From contig CADEGS010000075.1 of the NCBI GenBank assembly GCA_902826945.1, positions 1-17,902 on the forward strand: a DNA stretch of 17,902 bases. Direction: 5' to 3'. A model generated the notes under the pieces. The model had not been told where the DNA came from, did not search any database, and saw only the letters and a list, made by a program, of their open reading frames with translations. Of the stretch, positions 6,717-14,462 are shown piece by piece. The stretch's first letter is position 1, and each line of letters starts with the position of its first letter. The stretch comes from an uncultured bacterium (GTDB taxonomy: Bacteria; Planctomycetota; UBA1135; GCA-002686595). A program made the translations under genes and the position numbers.

Positions 6717-9700
6717 ATGAGCTTCCAGGGAGACGTCGCCGGCATCGGCTTGGGCGAGCTCTTGCAGGGCCTGGCGCGCGGCGGCCGCGACGGCGTCCTG
6801 ACGCTCGACGGCGACGACCGCTGCGCGATGCTCGGCCTGCACAAGGGCCAGATCCACGTCCTGCCCGCGCCGGACGAGGACGAGACGATCTGGCGTCGGC
6901 GCTGCGAGCACGCCTGGGCCGACCGGCAGGATCCGGCGCTCGAGACGAACCGGCGCCTGGCGATCGCGCGCGTCGGCCGCCTCGAGACGGTCTACCGCAT
7001 GCTGGCGGCGCCGAACCTGCACTTCCGCTTCGAGCAGGGCCCGCTGCCGGTGCCCGCGCAGGCCGTCGCCGGTCCGACGGTCGCGAAGGGCGCCCCGGTG
7101 TCGTTCGGCGACGTCGCGCCCGTCGCGCCGCAGTCGAGCCCGTGGGGCCCGGGCATGACGGTCGAGGTGCTGCTGCTCGAGTACGCGCGCATCGCGGACG
7201 AGAGCTCGAGCGGCCCCGCCTCGCGCCTGACCGCCCACGACATCCTGCGCGCGCTCGATCCGGGCTCGACGCAGGGCGAGCAGCGCAGCTTCCTGGCCGA
7301 GTGCGACGGCAACTCGACGCTGCAGGAGATCGCGGACCGCCTCGAGATCACGCTCAGCGAGTGCCGCTCGCTGGTCGGCGCCTCGATGACGGCCGGCCGC
7401 ATCCGCGTGGCCGAGGCGCGCGAGCTCCTGGCCGCCGCGCAGCGCGAGCTCGAGGTCGGACGCCTGGGCCGCGCCGCGACGCGCCTGACGGGCTGGCTCG
7501 AGACCTCGCCTCCCGGCGGGCCGCTCATGGGCGACGCCGACCTCTTGCTCGGCGAGTGGCACAACGGGCGGCTGGAGCCGCTGCTGAAGCACCTGCGGCC
7601 GCGCGCGGCGCGCCTCTTGCTGCGCAAGCTGGACTTCGTCCACTCGAACCGCGAGGCCACGCTGCGCCGCTGGGCGGCGCTGGTCGAGGCGCACCACGCC
7701 GACCCGATCATCCAGCTGCACGAGATCGCGCTGCGCCTGACCAGCGCCAGCGATCCCGAGACGCGCACCTTCCACGACCTCCTGCGGATGGCGCGCGACT
7801 TCCGCGAGCAGGGGCGGGACGGGCGCACGCGCGCGCTCCTGCGGCTGGCCGCGACCCACCTGCCGTCGCGGCCGCAGACGCGCGTCGAGCTCGGCAAGCA
7901 CATGCTCGACTCGGGGCTGCTCGACGAGGGCGTGCGCTGGCTGCTCGACACCGCGCGCGAGCTGGCCGACGCGGACAAGAGCGAGCGCGCGCTCGTGCCG
8001 ATCCGCATCGTGCTGCGGCGCATCCCCGACCACCCCGAGGCGAACGAGCTCCTGATCGAGACGCGCCTGCTGGTCAAGCAGCGGCTGCGGCGGCGCTGGA
8101 GCCTGATCTCGGGCGTCTCGCTGGGCGTGATCCTCTCGCTGACGGCCTTCGTGCGCACGCACCACCGGCGCGAGATGGAGAGCCGGATGGCCCAGGTGCA
8201 GGAGCACATGGACGACCCGGCGCTGGCGCTGAAGCTCCTGAACGACTTCTTCGCCCGCGAGGCGAGCGAGGAGGTGAGCGAGCTGCGCGAGAGCCTCGAG
8301 CAGCTGAAGGACGAGGCCGAGCGCAAGGTCCTCGAGCGCTGGAAGGGCCTCTTCCAGGCCGCCGAGGAGGAGTGCAGCTTCGGCGACCCGGTGCTCGGGA
8401 CGCGCCTGGCGATGGAGCTCGGGGACCCGCCCGACGTCGAGGACGCCCCCACCGCGGCCCGTCAGGACCTGTTCGGGATGCTGGCGCGGCGGCTGACGCG
8501 CGAGTCCGAGGAGCTCGCCTATCCGGCCTCGGCCGGCGAGGAGGAGCTGCGCGGCGAGGAGCGCTTCCTCGAGCGGCTGGGCGAGATCGTGCGCCAGATC
8601 CCGCCCGACGTGCAGAGCCCCGAGGAGGGCTCGTTCCGCTTCCGCATGGTCGAGATGCAAACCGCGGTGACCCTGCGCCGCGAGCAGCGCGCCGCCGAGG
8701 CGGTCGAGCTGCGCAAGCGCCGCCTCGAGGAGGACCAGGACATCCTGCTCGCCAGCGCGCGCGCGCACGACAAGGCCGGCGACCTCGAGCGCGCGATCAA
8801 CTCCTACGAGCGCCTGGTCCAGATCGACCCGACGCTGAACAACCTGCCCGAGTTCCGCCGCGAGCTCGAGACGGTGCGCGCGCACTGGGGCGGCGTGAAG
8901 CGAGCCGAGGAGCTCTGCTCGCAGGGCCAGCACGAGGCCGCCGAGGCGGCGCTGGAAGGGGTCTGCAAGCGGCCGGTCGAGCACCTGATGCCCTGGCAGG
9001 TCGAGTCGCGCCCCTCCGGCGCGCACGTGACGCTGCCCGACGGCAGCACGCAGACGACCCCCTTCACGATGCACTCCGCCTTCGGCGAGCGCGTCGAGCT
9101 GCGCTTCGAGTATCCGCGCTGCGAGCCGCGCGCGTTCGTCACGAGCAAGCCGCGCGACCTGGTGCTGCACCTGCACAGCTTCTCGGAGCGCTCCTGGCCC
9201 GAAGGCACCGACGTGGAGGCCGCGCCCGTGGCCGTCGGCGAGGACCACGTCGTGGCCGACCGGCGCGGTCGTCTCGTGCGCCTCGACCCGCGCAGCAAGA
9301 CGAGCTGGGAAGCCCGGCTGGAGACGCTGGGCGGCATCGCGCGCACGCCGGTGTTCCTGCCCGAGCGGCCGAGCATGCTGCTCGTGATCTCGGAGGACGG
9401 CGTGGTCTGGCTCGTCGATGCCGGGACGGGGAACGTCGAGGGCCGGCGCGAGATCGGCTCGCCCCCCAAGAAGGGCCCCTCGCGGACCCGCGCGGGCGTC
9501 ACGGTCAGCTTCGCCGACGGACGCATCGGGGTCTGGACCAACTCGCTCGAGCCCACCTTCTACCGCGCCGAGAGCAGCGTGCGCGGCACCGAGAGCATCG
9601 ACCAGACCGCCAACACCGAGAGCGCGACGCTCTCCCTGCTGAACCGCGGGGTGAACAGCGACCTGTCGCTGCAATCGCCCTGGACCGAGTGGACCGTGAC

Positions 9701-9878
9701 GGTGAAGGACGAGGAGTACGTGATCACCTCGTCCGACGGGAAGAGCTTCAGCGCGCTGCGCTCGGGCAACTGGAACTTCGTCGCCTGGGAATCGCCGAAG
9801 GCGCTCCTGCCGCAGGGCCGGCTGTGGGTCTCCGACGCCCTCGGCCTGCGGTCGTACCTGCCCCAGGACGCGCGCTGA
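6717..9878 (+). CDS. Large membrane protein: DUF4388-like, TPR, PEGA-like and propeller regions
   Basis: 1053 residues, no signal peptide. Residues 1-60 (start MSFQGDVAGIGLGELLQGL; GRDGVLTLDG; LHKGQIHVLP) match a DUF4388/PATAN-type N-terminal domain, found in bacterial regulatory proteins. Residues 145-455 are helical and may include a winged-helix-like segment near 190-230. After KQRLRRR comes one transmembrane helix (461-479), which by the positive-inside rule puts the N-terminus in the cytoplasm and the rest outside. Residues 485-750 are charged and helical, with a TPR near 674-708. Residues about 759-820 resemble a PEGA domain (VESRPSGAHVTLPDG, then TPF), and about 825-1050 look like a partial PQQ/WD-type propeller. 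This suggests transmembrane signalling or envelope scaffolding; no catalytic motif is seen. AGGAGG (6693-6698) lies 18 bases upstream, unusually far. The gene is followed immediately by repeat copy 2. Confidence 0.85.
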   Translation: MSFQGDVAGIGLGELLQGLARGGRDGVLTLDGDDRCAMLGLHKGQIHVLPAPDEDETIWRRRCEHAWADRQDPALETNRRLAIARVGRLETVYRMLAAPNLHFRFEQGPLPVPAQAVAGPTVAKGAPVSFGDVAPVAPQSSPWGPGMTVEVLLLEYARIADESSSGPASRLTAHDILRALDPGSTQGEQRSFLAECDGNSTLQEIADRLEITLSECRSLVGASMTAGRIRVAEARELLAAAQRELEVGRLGRAATRLTGWLETSPPGGPLMGDADLLLGEWHNGRLEPLLKHLRPRAARLLLRKLDFVHSNREATLRRWAALVEAHHADPIIQLHEIALRLTSASDPETRTFHDLLRMARDFREQGRDGRTRALLRLAATHLPSRPQTRVELGKHMLDSGLLDEGVRWLLDTARELADADKSERALVPIRIVLRRIPDHPEANELLIETRLLVKQRLRRRWSLISGVSLGVILSLTAFVRTHHRREMESRMAQVQEHMDDPALALKLLNDFFAREASEEVSELRESLEQLKDEAERKVLERWKGLFQAAEEECSFGDPVLGTRLAMELGDPPDVEDAPTAARQDLFGMLARRLTRESEELAYPASAGEEELRGEERFLERLGEIVRQIPPDVQSPEEGSFRFRMVEMQTAVTLRREQRAAEAVELRKRRLEEDQDILLASARAHDKAGDLERAINSYERLVQIDPTLNNLPEFRRELETVRAHWGGVKRAEELCSQGQHEAAEAALEGVCKRPVEHLMPWQVESRPSGAHVTLPDGSTQTTPFTMHSAFGERVELRFEYPRCEPRAFVTSKPRDLVLHLHSFSERSWPEGTDVEAAPVAVGEDHVVADRRGRLVRLDPRSKTSWEARLETLGGIARTPVFLPERPSMLLVISEDGVVWLVDAGTGNVEGRREIGSPPKKGPSRTRAGVTVSFADGRIGVWTNSLEPTFYRAESSVRGTESIDQTANTESATLSLLNRGVNSDLSLQSPWTEWTVTVKDEEYVITSSDGKSFSALRSGNWNFVAWESPKALLPQGRLWVSDALGLRSYLPQDAR

Positions 9879-9879
9879 G

Positions 9880-9974
9880 GCATGGCCGCGGCCGGCGCGC
9901 CAGCGCCGTGGCGGCGCAGGCCTCGTCGCGCCGCCAGGCGCGACCCCATCGTCGCGCAGCGACGGGAGCACGCG
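9880..9974 (+). repeat. Dispersed structured intergenic repeat, copy 2
   Basis: Near-identical to 99-192 and beginning one base after the TGA of the DUF4388-like gene. The changes preserve folding. The 8-bp hairpin at 9925-9944 keeps identical arms while its loop is GCCA instead of GCA. The 6-bp hairpin at 9950-9964 (CGTCGC, loop GCA, GCGACG) is unchanged. A GCGCC/GGCGC stem forms at about 9903-9917, where copy 1 folds the same area slightly differently. Sequence between this element and the terminator at 10083 (9975-10082) shows no gene. Confidence 0.8.
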
Positions 9975-10082
9975 TCCCCGCGTCGACCAGGCCCGGACCG
10001 ACGGCGAGAAGCCGACCCACGCACCGCATCGCGGCGAGGGGATCCGCGCCCGCGACGCCCATTCCGCCGGCGCGCGCCGACC

Positions 10083-10122
10083 GGCAGGCGGGGGAAGCGC
10101 ACCCGCGCTCCCCCCGCCTGCC
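10083..10122 (-). terminator. Strong hairpin terminator for the secreted protein gene
   Basis: GGCAGGCGGGGG (10083-10094) pairs perfectly with CCCCCGCCTGCC (10111-10122). After one A-C mismatch, AGCGC pairs with GCGCT around a 4-base loop, giving 17 bp in all. On the minus strand it starts 6 bases after the TAG at 10129-10131. It also faces the plus-strand gene ending at 9878, so it can serve convergent transcription. There is no U-tract, as for most hairpins in this GC-rich DNA. Confidence 0.75.
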
Positions 10123-10128
10123 CCGCCG

Positions 10129-11355
10129 CTACATCCGCTCGACCCGCAGCGGCGCCGAGATCTCGCCCGACGCGCTCAGGAGCTGGAACGACCACCCGTC
10201 CGCCCCGCCCGGCCCGGGACCCCAGACCGGCGCCAAGGGAATCGCGTAGTCCGCCGACGCGCGGCCGCCGCCGTCGAGCACGACGACCGAGTCGTCCGTG
10301 CTGGCGACCACCATCGCGAGCCAGGGATCGAACGGGTCCACGTAGAACGCCCCGAAGCCGGTGAAGCCCGGGTAGAAGAGCGTGCCCGCCGCGCCCGACT
10401 GCACGAGCAGGTAGGCCTCTCCCGGCCGGCCGTAGAGCTCCAGGTGCAGCGTGTCGCCCTCCAGCGCCGCCGTCGCCGAGAGGGTCAGGCAGGCGAGCTC
10501 GTCTCCGTCGCGCGCCGGCGAGAGGGCGTCGATCTCGGCCCCTCCCAGCCCGACGTCCGCCTCCTCGACCACGATGCGCGGGTCCGCGCCGATGGCGAGC
10601 ACGGCCCCGTCGTGGGACGAGGGGCTCTGCACCGCCACCCACAGCTCGTCGTCCACCAGGCACAGGCCCTGGACGTCGCCGATCGCGTCGCCCAGGCCCG
10701 TCGCGATCGAGAAGCTCGCCTGCACCTGGGCCTCGGTGGCCAGCACGTCGATCAGGCCGTCGAAGCGGATGCGCAGCACGTCGCCGTCGGAGACCGTGCC
10801 CAGGGACGTGCCCGCGGCGTCGTTCTGCAGCGAGACGACGAGCTGCCCGAGCGGGTCGATGTCGCACGCGTCCACGTCCAGGTTGCCGCCGGAGAGGCCG
10901 AGCGCCTCGAGGACGTAGTCCTCCGCGAACAGCACCTCGACGCCGCCGCCGGGCGTGAACGTCAGGATGTCGCCGTCCCGGAAGCCGTTCTCGTCGGCCA
11001 GGAGCGAGAACACGTACGAGCCGGCGTCGCCGGGCGGGAAGCTCTCCAGGCGCGCGAAGGCGTCGATGTCGCCGGGCACGAAGCCCGCCTGGGCCAGCCA
11101 GTGGTTGGCGGCGAGCTGGGGGGTCGGCGCGCGCGCGCCGCCGGCGGCGACGAGCGCCTCGTCCGCCAGCGCCTCGAGCTCCGCCGTGGCGGCGACGTCG
11201 CTGGTGGTCGAGATCACGAGGCGCGGCGGAGCCTGGGCGCCGGCCCGCGCGGCCAGCGCGGCGGCGGTGAGGAACACGAGGAGCGGGCGACGGAGGCCGG
11301 GCGCGCTCGTCCTCGAGCGGCCCGCGCCTCCCCGGCGGGGATGGATCGTTTGCAT
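10129..11355 (-). CDS. Secreted hypothetical protein, beta-rich
   Basis: 408 residues with ATG at 11355; a GGAGG lies about 10 bases upstream. An Arg-rich start is followed by a hydrophobic core (LLVFLTAAALAARAGA) with likely cleavage near AGA|QA at residue 40. The mature protein is acidic and beta-rich. It contains repeated segments of the type ENGFRDGDILTFTPGGGVEVLF, GTVSDGDVLRIRFDGLIDVL and LGDAIGDVQGLCLVDDELWVA (each abridged to its recognisable part), reminiscent of propeller or solute-binding beta repeats. The C-terminal 110 residues (from LELYGRPGEAYLLV through GFGAFYVDPF to WSFQLL) resemble the end of the metalloprotease at 1212-3194, suggesting a shared surface or export module. No catalytic motif is recognised. 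The gene is divergent from the TMTC-like gene, with 134 bases between starts. Confidence 0.8.
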   Translation of the reverse strand: MQTIHPRRGGAGRSRTSAPGLRRPLLVFLTAAALAARAGAQAPPRLVISTTSDVAATAELEALADEALVAAGGARAPTPQLAANHWLAQAGFVPGDIDAFARLESFPPGDAGSYVFSLLADENGFRDGDILTFTPGGGVEVLFAEDYVLEALGLSGGNLDVDACDIDPLGQLVVSLQNDAAGTSLGTVSDGDVLRIRFDGLIDVLATEAQVQASFSIATGLGDAIGDVQGLCLVDDELWVAVQSPSSHDGAVLAIGADPRIVVEEADVGLGGAEIDALSPARDGDELACLTLSATAALEGDTLHLELYGRPGEAYLLVQSGAAGTLFYPGFTGFGAFYVDPFDPWLAMVVASTDDSVVVLDGGGRASADYAIPLAPVWGPGPGGADGWSFQLLSASGEISAPLRVERM

Positions 11356-11489
11356 GGGATGGAAACCTCCGCCGCAAGACGCGCGCGGGCGGCGGCGGTT
11401 GCACGCGATCGCGATCGAGCGCGCCCCGCCGGAGCCGGGTCGGCGCGGAGACCGCGCGCGCGTATCCTGGGGCGCTCGAGAGCACGACC
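11356..11489. promoter_or_regulatory. Divergent intergenic region with 12-bp palindrome
   Basis: The 134 bases between two divergent starts must hold promoters for both. A perfect 12-bp palindrome CGATCGCGATCG (11406-11417) lies near the middle and is a candidate operator, though such GATC-rich palindromes are common in GC-rich genomes. TATCCT at 11463-11468 could be a plus-strand -10 box 21 bases before the ATG at 11490, but no -35 box is convincing. Confidence 0.35.
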
Positions 11490-13613
11490 ATGCGACCCGA
11501 CCCCACGACCGCCGCCGCTCCCACCTCCGAGGCGCCCGCCGCGCTCCCCTGGAGCCGGCGGCCGGGCCTGCTGCTCGTCCTCTTGTGCGCGCTCGTCGGC
11601 CTGGCCTACGCGCGCACCTTCGGGGGCGCGCTGCAGTTCGACGACCGCGTCAACCTGGAGCGGATCGCCGGCAGCTTCTCCGGCACGCGTCCGCCGATCG
11701 TGGACCGCTTGCGAGCGCGCACCCTCGGCGACTACGACCGGCGTGTCTTCACGGACTGGACGCTCTACCAGAATCACCGCAGCGGCGGGCTGGAGCCCTT
11801 CGGCTACCACGCCGTCAACCTGGCCGTGCACCTCGCGGTCGTCGCGTGCCTGTTCGCGCTGGTGCGCCGCACCCTGCTGCTGCCGCGCTTCGGCGAGCGC
11901 TTCCGCTCCGGCGCCGCGCCGCTCGCCTTCGCGATCGCGCTCGTGTTCGGCGTGCACCCGCTGACGACGCAGGCGGTGACCTACGTCATCCAGCGCGGCG
12001 AGTCGCTGATGGCGCTCTTCTACTTGCTGGCGCTGCTCGCGCTGGTGCGCGGCGCCGTCTCCCCCACCGCCGGGCCCTGGATCGGCGTGGCCTGGATGGC
12101 GGGGCTCCTGGGCATGGCCAGCAAGGAGGTCATGATCAGCGCGCCCCTCACCGCCCTGGCCTACGACTGGGTGTTCCTGCGCGGCACCCCGGCGCCGCCC
12201 CGCCGGCGCGCCGCGCTGCACGCGGCGCTGTGGATCTCGGTGCTCGGCTTCGGCGCGTGGTCGGGGTTCCTCGGGCACGCCCTCTTCCCCGCGCCGGGCG
12301 TGACGACCGACGTCGGCCTGGGCTACGCCGGCGTGACGCCCTGGCGCTACCTGCTGACGCAGTGCGAGGTCGTGCCGCACTACCTGCGCCTGGCGCTGTG
12401 GCCGAGCGGCCTCGCGTTCGACTACGGCTGGCCCTTCGCCGAGCGCCTGCGCGCGGTGTGGCCCGGCGCGCTGCTGCTCGCGGCGCTGCTCGCCGCGAGC
12501 GTCGCGCTGCTCGCGCGCCGGCGCTGGAGCGGCTTCTGCGGCTGCGCCGCCTTCCTCGTGCTCGCGCCGACGTCGAGCGTCGTGCCGATCGCCGACGCCG
12601 CCTTCGAGCATCGCATGTACCTGCCGCTGGCCGCGCTCGTCGCGCTCGCGGTGGGCTGGAGCGTCGCGCTCCTCGCGCGCGTCACCGGCAGCGCGGCCGC
12701 GACCGCGCGCGCCGCCGCGCTGGGCTGGGGAGCCGTCGCGCTGGCGCTGGGCGTCGCGACGAACGCGCGCAACGGCGTCTACCGCTCCGAGCTCGCGCTG
12801 TGGAGCGACACGGTCGCCAAGCGCCCGGAGAGCGCGCGCGCCCAGTCGAACCTGAGCAAGGTGCGCTACGACGCGGGCCAGGGCGGCGCGCTGGAGTCCG
12901 CGCAGCGCGCGGTGGAGCTCGCCCCGACGGACCCCGGGGCCTTCCTGAACCTCGGCCTGGCGCGCGAGCGCGAGGGCGACCAGCAAGGCGCGCGCGAGGC
13001 GTACGAGCGCGCGCTGAAGCTCGATCCGTCCCTGGTCAAGGCGCGCAGCGCGCTCGGCTCGCTGCTCTTCACGCACTTCGGCGACGCGCAGGGAGCGGTG
13101 CAGCAGATGCAGATCGCGCAGGCGCTGGAGCCGGACAACGCGCTCGTGCGCTACAACATGGGCTTCTTCCAGCACGGCATGGGCAACCTCGAGCAGGCGC
13201 TCCCGTACTACGACAAGGCGCTGGCGCTCGACCCGGCCTACCTGCCCTCCTCGATCATGAAGAGCCTCTGCCTGCAGGGGCTGGGCCGGCTCCAGGACGC
13301 CGAGGCGACGCTGCGCGAGGGGCTCGCGCGCGCCGGCGCCGGCGCGGAGCGCGGCGACCTGGTCAAGCTGCACACGAACCTGGGCAACGTGCTGTGGGCC
13401 GAGGGACGCCTGGCGGACGCCGCCGCGTGCTACGAGCGCGCCCTGGCGGTCGATCCGCAGGCGGAGAGCGTGCACCTCGTGTGGCAGAACCTGGGCCTGG
13501 CGCGCGAGCAGCTGGGCCAGACCGGCGGCGCGGTCGAGGCCTTCCGCAAGGCGCTCTCCGCCGCGCCCGACTACGCCGACGCGCGCGCCGCGCTGGCGCG
13601 CCTGGGGCGGTGA
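11490..13613 (+). CDS. TMTC-like polytopic membrane protein with C-terminal TPRs
   Basis: 707 residues. The N-terminal 430 hold about ten hydrophobic helices (e.g. 25-42, 108-125, 143-156, 173-187, 198-225, 243-264, 325-342, 375-396, 409-424). Motifs fit TMTC/GT-C glycosyltransferases that use polyprenyl-phosphate sugars: FDDRVN (50-55, acidic pair Asp51/Asp52 in the first loop), HPLTTQAVTYVIQRGE (156-171), SKE (211-213), PHYLRLALWP (296-305) and HRMYLPL (374-380). Residues 450-705 are TPR repeats (e.g. DPGAFLNLGLAREREGDQQG, then KLDP). In eukaryotes TMTC proteins transfer mannose to cadherins; bacterial relatives are poorly characterised, so protein O-glycosylation is an inference. The ATG at 11490 has no clear Shine-Dalgarno. 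The stop overlaps the following GTG start by four bases. Confidence 0.88.
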   Translation: MRPDPTTAAAPTSEAPAALPWSRRPGLLLVLLCALVGLAYARTFGGALQFDDRVNLERIAGSFSGTRPPIVDRLRARTLGDYDRRVFTDWTLYQNHRSGGLEPFGYHAVNLAVHLAVVACLFALVRRTLLLPRFGERFRSGAAPLAFAIALVFGVHPLTTQAVTYVIQRGESLMALFYLLALLALVRGAVSPTAGPWIGVAWMAGLLGMASKEVMISAPLTALAYDWVFLRGTPAPPRRRAALHAALWISVLGFGAWSGFLGHALFPAPGVTTDVGLGYAGVTPWRYLLTQCEVVPHYLRLALWPSGLAFDYGWPFAERLRAVWPGALLLAALLAASVALLARRRWSGFCGCAAFLVLAPTSSVVPIADAAFEHRMYLPLAALVALAVGWSVALLARVTGSAAATARAAALGWGAVALALGVATNARNGVYRSELALWSDTVAKRPESARAQSNLSKVRYDAGQGGALESAQRAVELAPTDPGAFLNLGLAREREGDQQGAREAYERALKLDPSLVKARSALGSLLFTHFGDAQGAVQQMQIAQALEPDNALVRYNMGFFQHGMGNLEQALPYYDKALALDPAYLPSSIMKSLCLQGLGRLQDAEATLREGLARAGAGAERGDLVKLHTNLGNVLWAEGRLADAAACYERALAVDPQAESVHLVWQNLGLAREQLGQTGGAVEAFRKALSAAPDYADARAALARLGR

Positions 13614-14347
13614 GGCGCGCGCTCGGCCTTGCGCTCGCCGCGTGCGCGTGGTCGTGCGCCGGCGCGACGGAGCACCTCGAGCAGCGCTCGAGCGCGCCCC
13701 TGGCGGCCGCGGGCGAGCCGGCCCCGGGCCTGCGCGAGGACTGGCGCGCGCTCTCGCCGACCGCCTTCGAGCGCTGGCTCGACGCGCTCGGCGGTCCGCT
13801 CGCGCTGGATCCGCGCGCGCGCGCGGAGCTCGCCCTCGCGCTCGACGAGCCCGGCGCGACGGGCGTGCGCGCCGCGGTGCTGCTCGGCCGCCAGGGCACG
13901 CCCGAGGCGGCCGAGCTCCTGCTCGCGCGCCTCGAGCGGCGCGTCGCGTCGGCCGAGCGCAACGGCGACGCCGCGGACGTCGTCGCCGCGCGCGCGCTCG
14001 CGCTCTCCTCCGCCGCGCGCGCGCTCGCGCCGCGCCTGGAGGCGCTCGCGGTCGGCGAGCGCCCGCACCCCGACCTCGAGGTGCGCGTCGAGTGCGCGGC
14101 GAGCGCGCTCGCGCTGGGACGCGACGCCGTGCAGCCGCTGCTCCTGCGCGTCCTCTTGCTCGGGACCGAGCTCGGGCGCGGCTCGGAGGCCGAGCTCGGC
14201 GCCTCGCCGACGACCGCGTGGGCGCGCGGGCGCGCCTCGGCCGCGCTGGCCGCGCGCGCGGGCATCCCCGATCCCTACCGCGCCGATGCGTCGCTGGCGG
14301 CCCGCGTCGAGGCGGTGCGCGTCCTGCGCGAGGCCCTCGTGCGCTAG
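13610..14347 (+). CDS. Predicted lipoprotein with HEAT-like helical repeats
   Basis: 245 residues from a GTG at 13610 overlapping the upstream TGA (GTGA), which implies translational coupling. The N-terminus (MRRALGLALAAC) is a short lipoprotein signal with lipobox LAAC and lipidation at Cys12; Cys16 is a second candidate. The rest is Ala/Leu/Arg-rich and helical. Segments such as GVRAAVLLGRQGTPEAAELLLARL and VRVECAASALALGRDAVQPLL resemble HEAT repeats. No enzyme motif is visible. The composition is close to that of shadow frames, but the coupled start, clean lipobox and repeat periodicity support it. It probably works with the TMTC-like protein at the envelope; this is inferred from the overlap only. 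Confidence 0.75.
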   Translation: MRRALGLALAACAWSCAGATEHLEQRSSAPLAAAGEPAPGLREDWRALSPTAFERWLDALGGPLALDPRARAELALALDEPGATGVRAAVLLGRQGTPEAAELLLARLERRVASAERNGDAADVVAARALALSSAARALAPRLEALAVGERPHPDLEVRVECAASALALGRDAVQPLLLRVLLLGTELGRGSEAELGASPTTAWARGRASAALAARAGIPDPYRADASLAARVEAVRVLREALVR

Positions 14348-14363
14348 CGCGAGGACCTCGCGC
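14347..14363 (+). terminator. Hairpin overlapping the lipoprotein stop codon
   Basis: GCGCGAG (14347-14353) and CTCGCGC (14357-14363) form a 7-bp stem with a 3-base loop. The first base is the last base of the TAG stop. It directly precedes repeat copy 3 and has no U-run. Confidence 0.4.
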
Positions 14364-14365
14364 CC

Positions 14366-14462
14366 GCGGCCGCTGGGCGGCGGCCGGCGCGGAGCGCCGC
14401 AGCGCCGCAGGCCTCCTGCGCGCGCAGCGCGAAGCGATCGTCGCGCAGCGACGGAAGCACGC
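14366..14462 (+). repeat. Dispersed structured intergenic repeat, copy 3 (diverged)
   Basis: A diverged relative of 99-192 and 9880-9974 starting 19 bases after the lipoprotein stop, same orientation. The 3' core ATCGTCGCGCAGCGACGG is identical and is followed by a near-identical (A/C/G)AGCACGC; it contains hairpin CGTCGC, loop GCA, GCGACG at 14439-14453. The preceding hairpin is changed in sequence but kept in form: CGCGC, loop GCA, GCGCG at 14419-14431. GGCGC, loop GGA, GCGCC near 14386-14398 replaces the upstream stem. The pattern of paired changes argues for selection on RNA or DNA structure. Confidence 0.65.

Noticed and set aside
4757..6844. Long minus-strand frames antisense to the ThiF-like and MobA-like genes
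   Set aside because: Arg/Ala/Pro-rich translations without motifs; both plus-strand genes have intact signature motifs across the same span.
6153..9971. 1272-residue minus-strand open frame antisense to the DUF4388-like gene
   Set aside because: Its translation is biased to Arg/Ala/His/Gln with no domain. The plus-strand frame has a start, TM helix and recognisable domains, and no stops on the other strand is expected at this GC content.
10955..14347. 1130-residue plus-strand frame covering the TMTC-like gene and lipoprotein
   Set aside because: Only the last 245 codons from the GTG at 13610 look like protein (lipobox and HEAT-like repeats). The upstream part is a shadow of the TMTC-like gene in another frame.
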